Below, one piece after another: positions 1 to 8,802 of a stretch of DNA of 64,000 bases. Under the pieces are notes generated by a model. The model searched no databases, was not told where the DNA came from, and was given only the letters and a program-made list of their open reading frames with translations. The first letter of the stretch is position 1. Every line of letters starts with the position of its first letter. This DNA is from Parachitinimonas caeni (lineage in GTDB: Bacteria; Pseudomonadota; Gammaproteobacteria; Burkholderiales; Chitinimonadaceae): contig NZ_JARRAF010000002.1 of NCBI RefSeq assembly GCF_030129945.1, positions 1-64,000 on the forward strand, in the 5' to 3' direction. A program made the position numbers and the translations under genes.

Positions 1-256
1 TTTTGTTTCCGGTCGCGCCGGGCCGAGTTTTGGGGCAGGGCGAGGCAGGGTGAGTGAGGTTTAGCGAGCTAAATAAACGAACCCTAACGACGCCATGCCC
101 CAAAAATCGACCCGGCCCGGAGGGTTCCGTCGGATTTGGGCCTGCTGCCGCGTTAAAAATCGCTTGCTTAGCTCACTAAGCGGCGCGCTTTTTGCCTTGC
201 ATCAGGCCTAAATCCGACGGAACGCGATCCGGAAATAAAACGTCAACAGAGCCTAG
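1..256. repeat. MITE-like inverted-repeat element, copy 1 (left end cut by window)
   Basis: About 255 bp that reappear, reverse-complemented, at 6242-6511. The right end reads ACGTCAACAGAGCCTA, the inverted form of the TAGGCTCTGTTGACG ends seen elsewhere. Inside are two adjacent long inverted repeats. One runs from about 20 to 117 and is centred on the palindrome TTTAGCGAGCTAAA. The other runs from about 130 to 222 and is centred on CTTAGCTCACTAAG. There is no coding potential for a transposase. The structure (terminal inverted repeats, TA at the edge, two internal hairpins, no ORF) fits a miniature inverted-repeat transposable element. The family name is unknown to me. Confidence 0.8.
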
Positions 257-272
257 GTATCAGGATGAGTGC

Positions 273-857
273 TCAGCACTTGGCTGCCAGTCTGACCTGA
301 TTGGTCTGATACCCCAGCTCAAACGGCGCACCCAGATCAAATTCCACCGGAAAATCAGAGAGGCGGAATAGCTGGCTATCCCCCTGATACAGGTTCCCCA
401 GGCCATTCCAGCCGCCAGCCGCCGTCAGCAGCGCCCAGCTGCCGCCCAGATAGTAAGGCGCGTTGGTCAGATAAATGGTGCGGTCACTGCCTTTGAACGT
501 CACCGCGTTGTAGTCGAAGACTGCCTCGTCACTCTGGCTGACCAGTTCGGCGTCAATCGTGCCGGCAACCGGGCGGATAGTCAGACTCAGCGTCATCCCC
601 GGCAGGGCCATCTGGCATTGCCGGCTGCTACCCGCTGGCAGGGCATTGCGCAGATCAAACTGGCCTGTCGCCGCATTCCAGACCAGCTCGGCATCGAATT
701 TACCCTTTCCAGGCACCGAAATATTGCGCAACACCACACTCGACTTGCCACGGATTTCCGCTTGCGCCTTGGTTAGATTGATATCCATCGCCTGCGCCGA
801 AAACACATGCAGCAGGCCCAGACTGAAGCAGCAAGGGATGATCGGTAGCAGGCGCAT
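273..857 (-). CDS. Secreted protein of unknown function
   Basis: A 194-residue protein starting at the ATG at 857, which has a GGAGAG ribosome site five bases upstream. An earlier in-frame start at 926 lacks this and would bury the signal peptide. Residues 1-23 (basic start, hydrophobic core, ending FSAQA) form a Sec signal peptide. The mature part is polar, beta-rich and has two cysteines (one mid-protein, one as the last residue). I do not recognise the family. It lies downstream of selD on the same strand (gap about 120 bp), and its 3' end abuts repeat copy 1. Confidence 0.6.
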   Translation of the reverse strand: MRLLPIIPCCFSLGLLHVFSAQAMDINLTKAQAEIRGKSSVVLRNISVPGKGKFDAELVWNAATGQFDLRNALPAGSSRQCQMALPGMTLSLTIRPVAGTIDAELVSQSDEAVFDYNAVTFKGSDRTIYLTNAPYYLGGSWALLTAAGGWNGLGNLYQGDSQLFRLSDFPVEFDLGAPFELGYQTNQVRLAAKC

Positions 858-977
858 GGTGGCTCTCCGAAGCAGGCACTTTCCCAGCCTAGACCAACCC
901 GAGCGCTGCTTAGGCCCGTAATGCATGCCGTCTGTCGCCTGCCGAGCGGCATGGCCGCCGCGCAGTTCCCGCCAGGC

Positions 978-2015
978 TCAGCGGACGTACACCTTGGGTT
1001 CACCCTGGCGTAGCTGGCCGATGCAGGCTGCACCAGCAAACCCTGCGGCATGAAACTCGGCCAGCACGGCAGCCGCCTGCTCACGATCGCAACTCACGAG
1101 CAACCCACCGGAGGTTTGGGCATCGGCCATTAAATGGCGCTGCCACTCGGCCACGCTGGCAGAGAACTCGACATCCGGACCAAAGCTGGCGAGATTACGG
1201 GCAATGGCCCCTGGACCTACCCCCTGCTGTGCAAAGCCGATGGCGTGCGATAGCAGCGGCAATGCTGCGGCATCCACCTCTGCCGCCAGACCTGATCCGC
1301 GACAGACCTCCAGCAGGTGGCCGAGCAAGCCAAAGCCGGTGACGTCCGTCATCGCATGCACCGCTGGCAAGGTGGCCAGCACGCTGCCAACCTGATTGAG
1401 CTGGGTCGTGGTATCAATCAATTGCCGGTAGCCTTCGGCATCCAGCAAACCTTTCTTCATTGCCGTGCCAAGAATGCCGATGCCAAGCGGCTTGCCCAGG
1501 ATCAGGACATCCCCGGCCTGGGCATCGCTATTGCGTTTGATCTGGCCAGGATGAACCAGCCCTAGCGCCACCAGACCGTAGATCGGCTCCGGTGCATCAA
1601 TCGAATGACCACCGGCAATCGGAATCCCGGCCGCCGCCGCCACGCTGGCGCCGCCAGCCAGTATCTGCTGGATCTCGGCCATAGGCAGGGTGTTGACGGG
1701 CATGCCGACGATTGCCAGCGCCATGATCGGCTTGCCCCCCATCGCATAGATGTCGGAAATGGCATTGGTTGCTGCGATACGCCCGAAGTCGAATGCGTCA
1801 TCAACGATCGGCATGAAAAAGTCTGTTGTCGCCACCAAAGCCTGCTCGGGATTGAGCTGATAAACCGCCGCATCGTCAGCCGTTTCGGTACCGACCAGCA
1901 GCTGCGGAAACGTCTGCGTCAAGGGCAGACTAGCCAGCATTTCGCTCAGCACTGCCGGTGCAATCTTGCAGCCGCAGCCCCCTCCGTGCGATAGCTGTGT
2001 GAGTCGTGTTGCCAT
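978..2015 (-). CDS. selD: Selenide, water dikinase (selenophosphate synthetase)
   Basis: 345 residues, normal length. SelD makes selenophosphate from selenide and ATP, the selenium donor for tRNA 2-selenouridine and selenocysteine. The N-terminal glycine-rich catalytic loop HGGGCGCK carries the active-site Cys (Cys rather than selenocysteine) and Lys. DDAAVYQL and the TDFFMPIVDD segment are the usual ATP/metal-binding acidic patches. The C-terminal AIRS domain has MTDVTGFGLLGH and DAQTSGGLL. The ATG at 2015 follows AGGGG with good spacing. The selenophosphate user mnmH lies about 0.9 kb away on the other strand. No selA, selB or selC is in the window, so selenouridine is the only use visible here. 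Confidence 0.95.
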   Translation of the reverse strand: MATRLTQLSHGGGCGCKIAPAVLSEMLASLPLTQTFPQLLVGTETADDAAVYQLNPEQALVATTDFFMPIVDDAFDFGRIAATNAISDIYAMGGKPIMALAIVGMPVNTLPMAEIQQILAGGASVAAAAGIPIAGGHSIDAPEPIYGLVALGLVHPGQIKRNSDAQAGDVLILGKPLGIGILGTAMKKGLLDAEGYRQLIDTTTQLNQVGSVLATLPAVHAMTDVTGFGLLGHLLEVCRGSGLAAEVDAAALPLLSHAIGFAQQGVGPGAIARNLASFGPDVEFSASVAEWQRHLMADAQTSGGLLVSCDREQAAAVLAEFHAAGFAGAACIGQLRQGEPKVYVR

Positions 2016-2075
2016 GTCGATCCCCTATTTATCCAAATTCGTTCATCACTTCGCGGCGCAAATCTGCCCGGACGC

Positions 2076-2104
2076 CGGTATAACCGATGCACCGCGCCTA
2101 TAAT
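2076..2104 (+). promoter_or_regulatory. Probable sigma70 promoter of the solute-binding protein gene
   Basis: A perfect -10 box TATAAT lies at 2099-2104, 30 bp before the chosen start codon at 2134. The -35 position (about 2076-2081) matches the consensus poorly, so this may be weak or activator-dependent. The site is in the 118 bp divergent region shared with selD. Confidence 0.45.
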
Positions 2105-2133
2105 TGGGTGTGATTCCTTCAAGGAGCCGTCCC

Positions 2134-2871
2134 ATGTGGCATGCCCTGCATACCGGGCTCTTGGCCGCTATTGTCGCATCTGGCGTGCAGGCTGCCAGTC
2201 TGAACGCCTGTTACGAGCGCTGGGAGCCTTACGCCTATCAATCTGGCAGCAAGCATGGGGGTGCCGCCATCGAGACGGTGAATCTGGTGATGAGTCGGCT
2301 TGGGCACACAGTCCGGTATCAGGAAGTACCGTTTAACCGCTGCGTATATTTGCTGTCGAACGCCAAAGTCGAGATGGGGTTATTCATTACCGAAGAACCC
2401 GGACACCCCTTTGTCTACAGCCAGGTGCCGCTGGCATTCTGGTTGCTGGCCGCCGTTGTCCACCGCGATAGCAAAATCACCCACTTTGAAGGGCTGCAGA
2501 CCTTCAAGGGCGCCCGCGTCGCCACCGTACGCGGCTATCGCTACACCCTGCCCGAGCTGGAGCAGATGCAACAGGACGAAGCGACCGATGCTGTCTCCAG
2601 CCTGCGCAAGCTGGATGCCAAGCGGGTCGATGTCATGTTCGAGGATTATCTGTGGAGCACCATGACCGCCAACCGCCGGGCGCTGAATGTGCGTGCTTTG
2701 TTACCCCTGGTGAAGGTAAGTCCCGAAGTCACGGGTTTTCACGATGAGCAGCTGGAGCTGCGCAATGCTTTCGATAGCGTGTTACGCGAGCTGATCAAAA
2801 GCGGCGAGGTCGATGCCATCTACCGACGCCATTTTGATCATTCCTACCGCGAAATCTCGACGATGCGCTAG
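2134..2871 (+). CDS. Periplasmic solute-binding protein, family 3 type
   Basis: 245 residues from the ATG at 2134, preceded by AAGGAG at eight bases; the upstream TTG at 2104 overlaps the -10 box and is not used. Residues 1-20 are a signal peptide ending GVQAA. The mature protein has the two-lobe layout of family 3 substrate-binding proteins (SBP_bac_3): a first lobe with ETVNLVMSRLGHTV and RYQEVPFNRC, a hinge near GARVATVRGY, and a C-terminal VDAIYRRHF helix. Such proteins usually bind polar amino acids, but many in this subgroup stand alone without a permease, as here. The ligand cannot be inferred. It sits between selD and mnmH, perhaps by chance. Confidence 0.75.
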   Translation: MWHALHTGLLAAIVASGVQAASLNACYERWEPYAYQSGSKHGGAAIETVNLVMSRLGHTVRYQEVPFNRCVYLLSNAKVEMGLFITEEPGHPFVYSQVPLAFWLLAAVVHRDSKITHFEGLQTFKGARVATVRGYRYTLPELEQMQQDEATDAVSSLRKLDAKRVDVMFEDYLWSTMTANRRALNVRALLPLVKVSPEVTGFHDEQLELRNAFDSVLRELIKSGEVDAIYRRHFDHSYREISTMR

Positions 2872-2955
2872 GCTCCGATGCCCACTGGCCCGCTGTGCAT
2901 GCCTGATTCAGTATTCCAGCCGAGCCAATCCCTTTGAATGAGCCGATTCTGATTG

Positions 2956-4005
2956 ATGAGTACCCCTCCGACCTTACTGGCCACGCTTGCCACCCTCACC
3001 GAGTTCGACGAAATCATTGACGTCCGCACGCCCGCCGAGTTTGCAGAAGACCACCTGCCCGGCGCCCGCAATGCCCCGGTATTGAACAACGAAGAGCGGG
3101 TCATCATCGGCACGCTCTACAAGCAGGACCCCTTTGCGGCTACCCGGTTGGGCGCCGCCATGGTTGCCCGCAATATTGCCGGCCACCTTGAGCAGCAATT
3201 TGCCGACCGGCCACCACGTTGGCGCCCATTGGTCTATTGCTGGCGGGGCGGCAAGCGCTCTGGCTCGCTGACGACGTGGTTCAACCTGATCGGCTGGCGG
3301 GCGCGTCAGCTCGAAGGCGGCTACAAGGTATATCGAAGCTGGGTGTTGGAGACCTTGCAAGGGCTGCCTGCACAGTACCGCTATGTCGTGCTCCATGGCC
3401 CCACCGGTAGCGGTAAAACCCGCCTGCTGCAGCGCATCGCGGCTCAGGGCGGGCAGGTGCTTGATCTGGAACAGCTTGCGCACCATCGCGGCTCGGTACT
3501 CGGTGCCTGGCCCGGCATTGGACAGCCAAGCCAGAAGCGCTTTGACAGCTTGTTGCTTGCGCAACTTCAGCAATTCGATCGCAGCCGGCCGGTTTTTGTC
3601 GAAGCCGAGAGCAAGCGAGTCGGCCAGGTGCATCTGCCGGAATCGTTGATGCAATCCCTCCGCACCGCCCACGGCGTGACGCTCTGCGCCGGCCGGGAAG
3701 CCCGAATCACCTATCTATGCCACGACTATCGACATCTGTTTGATAACCCCGGCCTGTTCAAGGCACAACTGGACCGGCTGACCATGCTGCACGGTCATGC
3801 AACGATCTCGCACTGGCATCAGCTGATTGACGCGGGCGCGATGGTCGAGCTGTTTGGCGAGTTGATCGACCAGCACTACGACCCGGCCTATCGCCGCAGC
3901 CGCCCGCTATCCCGCCAAAGTGAACGCAATGACTCGCTCGATATCGATCCATCGGCCGACCTGAGCACCACAGCCAGCCAATTGCTGACACGATATGGGG
4001 GCTAG
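2956..4005 (+). CDS. mnmH: tRNA 2-selenouridine synthase
   Basis: 349 residues; also called SelU or YbbB. It replaces the sulfur of 2-thiouridine at the wobble base of Lys, Glu and Gln tRNAs with selenium, using selenophosphate from SelD. The N-terminal rhodanese domain (about 10-135) has IDVRTPAEFAEDHLPGA and the catalytic Cys in YCWRGGKRSGS. The C-terminal half has a P-loop GPTGSGKT. The ATG at 2956 is preferred over the TTG one codon earlier; no strong ribosome site is visible. The TAG stop (4003-4005) is the first three bases of a repeat-family terminus TAGGCTCTG, so the original stop region was altered or reused by an insertion. Confidence 0.93.
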   Translation: MSTPPTLLATLATLTEFDEIIDVRTPAEFAEDHLPGARNAPVLNNEERVIIGTLYKQDPFAATRLGAAMVARNIAGHLEQQFADRPPRWRPLVYCWRGGKRSGSLTTWFNLIGWRARQLEGGYKVYRSWVLETLQGLPAQYRYVVLHGPTGSGKTRLLQRIAAQGGQVLDLEQLAHHRGSVLGAWPGIGQPSQKRFDSLLLAQLQQFDRSRPVFVEAESKRVGQVHLPESLMQSLRTAHGVTLCAGREARITYLCHDYRHLFDNPGLFKAQLDRLTMLHGHATISHWHQLIDAGAMVELFGELIDQHYDPAYRRSRPLSRQSERNDSLDIDPSADLSTTASQLLTRYGG

Positions 4006-4036
4006 GCTCTGCTGACGTTTTGTTTCCGGTCACACC
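4003..4036. repeat. Solo end of the MITE-like family
   Basis: TAGGCTCTGCTGACG followed by TTTTGTTTCCGGTC matches the left terminus of the full element at 6511-6242 with one mismatch. No internal hairpins or second end follow. The first three bases are the stop codon of mnmH. Confidence 0.75.
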
Positions 4037-4093
4037 TGTCGATTGCGTCGAGTCTTCCTTGATTCGGGGGCCGCAACAGTCTGTACTGTAGCT

Positions 4094-6244
4094 ATGTTGC
4101 CCTCCATCCCCTCAAACGCCGAACCCCAGCCCATCACTCTTCGACAGCTGCTCGGCTATGCCTTCACCACCCGCGCAGGCGCCAGTCTGCTGGCGTTTGG
4201 TGTATTGGCCTTGCTGGTTGTCACCGTGGCTTCTGCCGGGCTGCTCTGGCAGCTGCGTCAGCAGGCGCTGACCGCCACCGAGAGCCATTTGAGCAGCCTG
4301 GGTGAAGTGCTGGCCGAACAGACCATCCGCACAGTGCAGGAGGCTGATCTGGTCTTGCGCGCCACGCAGGAACGTCTGCGTGAAGATGCCCTGGCCAATG
4401 TGCGCCACGATGGTGCCAGCCTGAACGCCCTGCTGAGCGGACGGCTGATCGGGTTGCCACAGAGCAGGCACCTGCTGGTCATCAACAAGGAAGGCCAATT
4501 GATTGGCCATTCCCACATCACCAAGCCACAGCAGTCATTTGCCACACAGGAATCCTTCAACCGGCATCGCCTGTTGCCGCGCGATCAGCTGATTCTGGCC
4601 GACCCGACCCCCCAGCCCGATGGCAAGCACTGGGAAATCGCTTTGTCCCGACCGCTGATCGGCATTGATGGGCAATTTGCCGGCACGGCCGTCATCACGC
4701 TGGATGTGCGCTATTTTCAGGACTTTTACCAATCCATTGGCTTGGGGCAGGCTGCGTCGATTTCGCTGGTGCGGGACGACGGCACCATTCTGGTCTGCCA
4801 GACCGGCAAGGAAAGCAAGGTCGGCAAAAAGCTCACCGTCAACTCACCGGCACTGCAAGCTCTGTTCCGCAAGCAGTCTTCCTGGTACGGCAAGATTTAT
4901 TCGGCCAACTCCGACAGCCCGCGCTATCTGGCCCTGCGCCATGTCGGCAATTACCCACTCGCCGTGTCACTCTCGGTTTCTGAAGACGCCATCACCGAGG
5001 ACTGGCGCGTCGCCCTGAAGATGACGATCACGGGCCTGTTGCTGATCGCCTTCATCATCGGCCTGTTCATCCTGGCTTTGCTGAATCAGCAGCTGCGCCG
5101 CCAGCAGGCCGAGGGACAGGCCACGCACAACGAGCAGCAGCTGGGTGCCTCCCTTGCCCTGCAAAACGCGATTCTCGACAGCACCGCGTATGGCTTTATC
5201 GCCACCGACAGCGATGGCACGATACGCAGCGTCAACCGCCGGGTGGAAACCATGCTTGGCTACCCGCCCGACGAGCTGATTGGCCAGCAAAAGCTCACCC
5301 TCTTTCACGACCCCAACGAAATTGCCGTCCATCTCGATACCCGCGAGTATTCACCGGATGGGGCATGGGCTTTGCTGACCGACAAGGCCCGCAAGGGGCA
5401 GATCGCCGAAAGCGAATGGACCTATCTGCGCAAAGACGGTAGCCGGCTGCCGGTGATGTTGTCGGTAACCGCCTTGCAACAAGGCACCGGCTTGGTCAGC
5501 GGTTTTCTGGCGATCGTGAATGACCTCACCGAACGGCGACGGGTGGAGCAGATGAAACGGGAGTTCGTTTCGACCGTGAGCCATGAGCTGCGTACGCCGC
5601 TGACTTCGATCCGGGGCTCGCTTGGGCTACTGCTGGGAGGGATGAACAACGAGTTGTCCGAACAGGCGGTGCAGTTGATCGGGATTGCCCACAAGAACAG
5701 CGAGCGGCTGGTGCGCCTGATCAACGATATTCTGGATATCGAGAAGATCGAATCCGGCAAGATGAAGCTGGAGATCCGGGCAGAACCTGTCATGACACTG
5801 GTCAGTCAGGCCATTTCGATCAACCGTGGCTTCGCACAGGAATACGGCATTCAGTACAAGGTGGTAGAGAGTTGCGATAACGTAATGGCCTGGCTGGATG
5901 CGGATCGTTTCGGTCAGATCATGGCTAATCTGCTCTCGAACGCCGTCAAGTTCTCCCCCACCGGTCAGGGTGTCGAAGTCGGTGTACGCCGTGCCGGCAA
6001 GCGCATCCGAATTATGGTGCGTGATTATGGGCCGGGGATTCCGGCGCAGTTTCGCAGCCAGTTGTTCCAGAAATTTTCGCAGGTGGATAGTTCGGATACC
6101 CGGCAAAAAGGCGGCTCCGGCCTTGGGCTGGCAATCAGCAAAGCGCTGACCGAAGCCATGCAGGGTAAATTGGGTTACGAGGATGCGGAAGGGGGGGGCA
6201 GTCTGTTCTGGCTGGAACTGCCGATTGCAGATCCGGTTACATAG
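4094..6244 (+). CDS. Membrane sensor histidine kinase (Cache-PAS-HisKA-HATPase)
   Basis: 716 residues from the ATG at 4094; the frame is open upstream from a TTG at 4043, but that would put extra residues before the first membrane helix. There is a transmembrane helix at about 30-52 and a periplasmic double-Cache-like sensor at about 60-310. A second helix lies near 315-340, then a PAS domain at about 370-490 (STAYGFIATDSDG). The dimerisation domain has H-box VSHELRTPLTSIRG with phospho-acceptor His497. The catalytic ATPase has N-box ANLLSNAVKFSP, G1 RDYGPGIP and G2 GSGLGLAISK. There is no receiver. The TAG stop is formed by the left end of a full repeat element. The nearest regulator (6551-7192) is on the other strand across the element, so pairing is uncertain. 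Confidence 0.88.
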   Translation: MLPSIPSNAEPQPITLRQLLGYAFTTRAGASLLAFGVLALLVVTVASAGLLWQLRQQALTATESHLSSLGEVLAEQTIRTVQEADLVLRATQERLREDALANVRHDGASLNALLSGRLIGLPQSRHLLVINKEGQLIGHSHITKPQQSFATQESFNRHRLLPRDQLILADPTPQPDGKHWEIALSRPLIGIDGQFAGTAVITLDVRYFQDFYQSIGLGQAASISLVRDDGTILVCQTGKESKVGKKLTVNSPALQALFRKQSSWYGKIYSANSDSPRYLALRHVGNYPLAVSLSVSEDAITEDWRVALKMTITGLLLIAFIIGLFILALLNQQLRRQQAEGQATHNEQQLGASLALQNAILDSTAYGFIATDSDGTIRSVNRRVETMLGYPPDELIGQQKLTLFHDPNEIAVHLDTREYSPDGAWALLTDKARKGQIAESEWTYLRKDGSRLPVMLSVTALQQGTGLVSGFLAIVNDLTERRRVEQMKREFVSTVSHELRTPLTSIRGSLGLLLGGMNNELSEQAVQLIGIAHKNSERLVRLINDILDIEKIESGKMKLEIRAEPVMTLVSQAISINRGFAQEYGIQYKVVESCDNVMAWLDADRFGQIMANLLSNAVKFSPTGQGVEVGVRRAGKRIRIMVRDYGPGIPAQFRSQLFQKFSQVDSSDTRQKGGSGLGLAISKALTEAMQGKLGYEDAEGGGSLFWLELPIADPVT

Positions 6245-6511
6245 GCTCTGTTGACGTTTTATTTCCGGATCGCGTTTCGTCGGATTTGGGCCTGATGCAA
6301 GGAGAAAAGCGCGCCACTTAGTGGACTAAGCAAGCGGTTTTCGACACAGCAGTAGGCCCAAATCCGGCGCAACCCTCCGGGCCGGGTCGATTTTTGGGGC
6401 ATGGCGTCGTTTGGGTTCGTTTATTTAGCTCGCTAAACCTCACTCACCCTGCCTCGCCCTGCCCCAAAACTCGGCCCGGCGCGACCGGCAACAAAACGTC
6501 AACAGAGCCTA
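6242..6511. repeat. MITE-like inverted-repeat element, copy 2 (complete)
   Basis: A complete ~270 bp copy in the opposite orientation to copy 1. The ends are TAGGCTCTGTTGACG at the left and CGTCAACAGAGCCTA at the right, with about 30 bp of imperfect terminal inverted repeat (GACGTTTTATTTCCGG against CCGGCAACAAAACGTC). Inside are two long hairpins: about 6277-6370 around CTTAGTGGACTAAG and about 6380-6478 around TTTAGCTCGCTAAA. Both ends are bounded by TA, as expected for insertion into a TA target with duplication (IS630/Tc1-mariner style); the mobilising transposase is not in the window. Its left TA lies in the stop codon of the upstream kinase. Confidence 0.85.
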
Positions 6512-6534
6512 GGTTCTGTTGACGTTTTGTTGCC
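6510..6534. repeat. Second terminal fragment abutting repeat copy 2
   Basis: TAGGTTCTGTTGACG followed by TTTTGTTGCCG directly follows the right end of copy 2 and shares its TA. It reads like another left terminus, cut off after 25 bp, suggesting nested or repeated insertion at the same spot. Confidence 0.65.
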
Positions 6535-6550
6535 GCAAGGGGCATGCCCC

Positions 6551-7192
6551 TCACTCCAAGGGGATCAAACCCTGTCTGACTGCGTAGCGCACCAAACCCG
6601 GAATGTCGTCGATGCCCAGCTTCTGCATCAATCGGCTGCGATAGGTATCCACCGTCTTGGGCGACAGAAATAGCAGGCGTCCGATCTCGGCGCTCGACTT
6701 TCCTTCCACTACCATCTGCAGCACCTGCCTTTCCCGTTCAGACAGGCTATCGAGCAGGGCATCTGACTGTGCAGGGGACAACAGTACATCCGCCAGACGG
6801 TCCGCGACATCTACTGCAAAATAGCGCTGCCCTGCATGAACCGCCCGTACTGCGGTCAGCAGTTCGCAGCCCACGGTTCCTTTGGGCAGATAGGCTCTGG
6901 CCCCACTGCGCACGGCATCGCGGATATGGCGCAGGGAATCGTGCATCGACAACACGATGACCCGCGCCGACCCGCCTCGCAAACTCAGCTCCCGCAAGAC
7001 GTCGAGCCCGCCCATTACCGGCATTTCAAGATCGAGCACCACGACATCTGGACGTTCGGCAACGATCCGGCGCAGGGCTTCGCTGCCATCACCCGCTTCC
7101 GCGACAACCTGGATGTCAGATTCCGACTCAAGGATCAGGCGCAAGCCTTCCCGCAACAGGGCATGATCATCGGCGAGTACGACACGAATCAC
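6551..7192 (-). CDS. NarL/FixJ-family response regulator
   Basis: 213 residues. The receiver domain (1-120) has the acidic pair in VLADDH, phospho-acceptor Asp54 in VVLDLEMP and the conserved Lys in YLPKG. The C-terminal LuxR-type helix-turn-helix (about 148-210) has LSERERQVLQMVVEGKSS and the recognition helix SPKTVDTYRSRLMQKL. It is expected to bind DNA as a dimer when phosphorylated. No histidine kinase is co-transcribed with it. The kinase across the repeat at 4094-6244 is of the HisKA type rather than the HisKA_3 type usual for NarL regulators, so it is probably not the partner. Confidence 0.88.
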   Translation of the reverse strand: MIRVVLADDHALLREGLRLILESESDIQVVAEAGDGSEALRRIVAERPDVVVLDLEMPVMGGLDVLRELSLRGGSARVIVLSMHDSLRHIRDAVRSGARAYLPKGTVGCELLTAVRAVHAGQRYFAVDVADRLADVLLSPAQSDALLDSLSERERQVLQMVVEGKSSAEIGRLLFLSPKTVDTYRSRLMQKLGIDDIPGLVRYAVRQGLIPLE

Positions 7193-7229
7193 GGCAGCCT
7201 CCGATCACTTGGTCTGAATTCAGCGATGT

Positions 7230-8771
7230 TTACTGCAAGGTCATCGGAGTTTCGATGATGGTCCCGACCACCCGACCAGCAACCGGATCAACCAGCCCGG
7301 TCCGCCAGGTGTATACCCCTGCGGGCAAGCCCGTGAGCGCAATCGGTGGAAACACACCACCAAACAGCTGGCCATGCAGGCTGCCGCTTGCCTGATAGCC
7401 CTTGGCCAATACCGGATAACCCTGGCTGGTATCCTGCCAGCGACCATCCGGCATCAGTCCAAACTCGCCATTGGGGGTACGCACTGCAACATAAATATCA
7501 ACCAGGCCGGCTGTGGGCGGCAGGCTGTAATCCAGCGTCAGGCTATCCCCGGCGGCAAACGTCTTCTTGGGCAGGGTCAGATCGGGCAGGCGTGTCAGCA
7601 TGGCAGCACCGCCCTGCACAATCCCATACGACACGGTGTTGCCGGCAATCGGCTTTGCAGTCTGCTTGAGCAGGCTGGCTATCTGGCTGCTGCCCAGGCG
7701 AGGATCGACCTCCAGCAAGGCTGCCACCACACCGCTGACCGTGGGCGCGGCAAACGAGGTGCCTTGGCCAGCGCCGCCAAAGCCGCCGCCCAGCAAGGTG
7801 CTATAGAGATTGGTCCCCGGTGCGGCAATGGTCACCTCAGGCCCGGTATTCGAAAAGCCAGCGAGCTGGTCACTTTCATTGCTGGCGCCAACAGCAATCA
7901 CGCCAGGAATCGTTGCCGGAAAGGCCACGGCCCCACCCTGGTTGCCACTGGCCACCACAACCACAACACCCGCTTCCTTGGCCCGCTCAATCGCCGCAGC
8001 CAAGGTCTGGGTATCTTCATCAATCGTCAGGCTCAGGTTGATGACCTTAGCGCCCTGGGCTACGGCGTAATCGACCGAATCGGCAACGTCGGAGGTCTTG
8101 AAGGTTCCCGAGGCCCCTGCATTGATCTTGATCGGCAACAACTTGGCCAGAGGCGCAACGCCAGCACCAGCCAACGCATTCCCCCTGACCGCAGCCAACA
8201 AACCGCTAACCTTGGTGCCATGGCCGAGCTGATCCTGCGGATTGGCATTGCGATCGCCAAAGTTATAGCCGGGCAGCAGATTGTCCTTGAGATCGGGGTG
8301 TGTCAGATCTACCCCGCTATCCACAACCGCCACCTTGATCCCGTTACCACTGGCTACCGACCACAATTGGCGAGCGCCAATCTTCTCCAGGTTCCAAGCC
8401 TGACTGACGCCGGGATCATTGGGAGTGGCAACCGGCACCGGCATATCGGCAAATTCGCCGTAATAATCCGGCTCCGCATAAATCACGTTGGGATCTGCCC
8501 GCAGTTCGGCCAGCTTTTGCTGCAGCAGCAAGCGGCGATCGCTGGCATCAGCCATGGCAAAGTGTTGCCCGTCTACGCGTAACACCTGTACGCCAGCGCG
8601 AGTAGTACGTACCGCATCAGCGGACTGGGCTGCGGCAAATCCCGGTTGGGCACGATATTTGACCAGAATCTGATCAGGCACCAGCCCGGTCGCAGCCTGA
8701 GCCAGCGATGGCAGGGCCAGGGCAGTCATAACATAGAGGATTCGTTTTTTGATGGAATGAGTAGCGCGCAT
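7230..8771 (-). CDS. Secreted subtilisin-like serine protease (S8)
   Basis: 513 residues. The signal peptide ends near residue 26 (PSLAQA), followed by an inhibitor I9-type propeptide (about 30-110). The catalytic domain carries Asp151 (VVDSGVDLTHPDL), His184 (GHGTKVSGLLA) and Ser339 (GTSFAAPTVSG), plus oxyanion Asn277 (ASGNQGG). All catalytic residues are present. A C-terminal beta domain of about 115 residues follows; it is not the P-domain type that I recognise. Predicted to be exported and self-activated. It heads a group of secreted proteins on the minus strand (7.2-17.8 kb). Downstream is the response regulator, separated by only 37 bp, so they might share a transcript. Confidence 0.9.
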   Translation of the reverse strand: MRATHSIKKRILYVMTALALPSLAQAATGLVPDQILVKYRAQPGFAAAQSADAVRTTRAGVQVLRVDGQHFAMADASDRRLLLQQKLAELRADPNVIYAEPDYYGEFADMPVPVATPNDPGVSQAWNLEKIGARQLWSVASGNGIKVAVVDSGVDLTHPDLKDNLLPGYNFGDRNANPQDQLGHGTKVSGLLAAVRGNALAGAGVAPLAKLLPIKINAGASGTFKTSDVADSVDYAVAQGAKVINLSLTIDEDTQTLAAAIERAKEAGVVVVVASGNQGGAVAFPATIPGVIAVGASNESDQLAGFSNTGPEVTIAAPGTNLYSTLLGGGFGGAGQGTSFAAPTVSGVVAALLEVDPRLGSSQIASLLKQTAKPIAGNTVSYGIVQGGAAMLTRLPDLTLPKKTFAAGDSLTLDYSLPPTAGLVDIYVAVRTPNGEFGLMPDGRWQDTSQGYPVLAKGYQASGSLHGQLFGGVFPPIALTGLPAGVYTWRTGLVDPVAGRVVGTIIETPMTLQ

Positions 8772-8802
8772 AAAACTCGAAATAGATTTTGAACAAGATG
8801 TC

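Noticed and set aside
1-256. Possible transposase coding within the long repeat
   Set aside because: Both copies are under 280 bp, built of inverted repeats, with no coding frame of useful length.
6242-6260. Similarity of the repeat end (GGCTCTGTTG) to IS6/IS26-like inverted repeats
   Set aside because: Only the first ten bases agree loosely; the following bases differ and the TA flanks do not fit the 8 bp duplications of that family.
7374-8582. 402-codon open frame on the plus strand
   Set aside because: It is the shadow of the subtilase gene, whose catalytic triad and signal peptide are on the minus strand.
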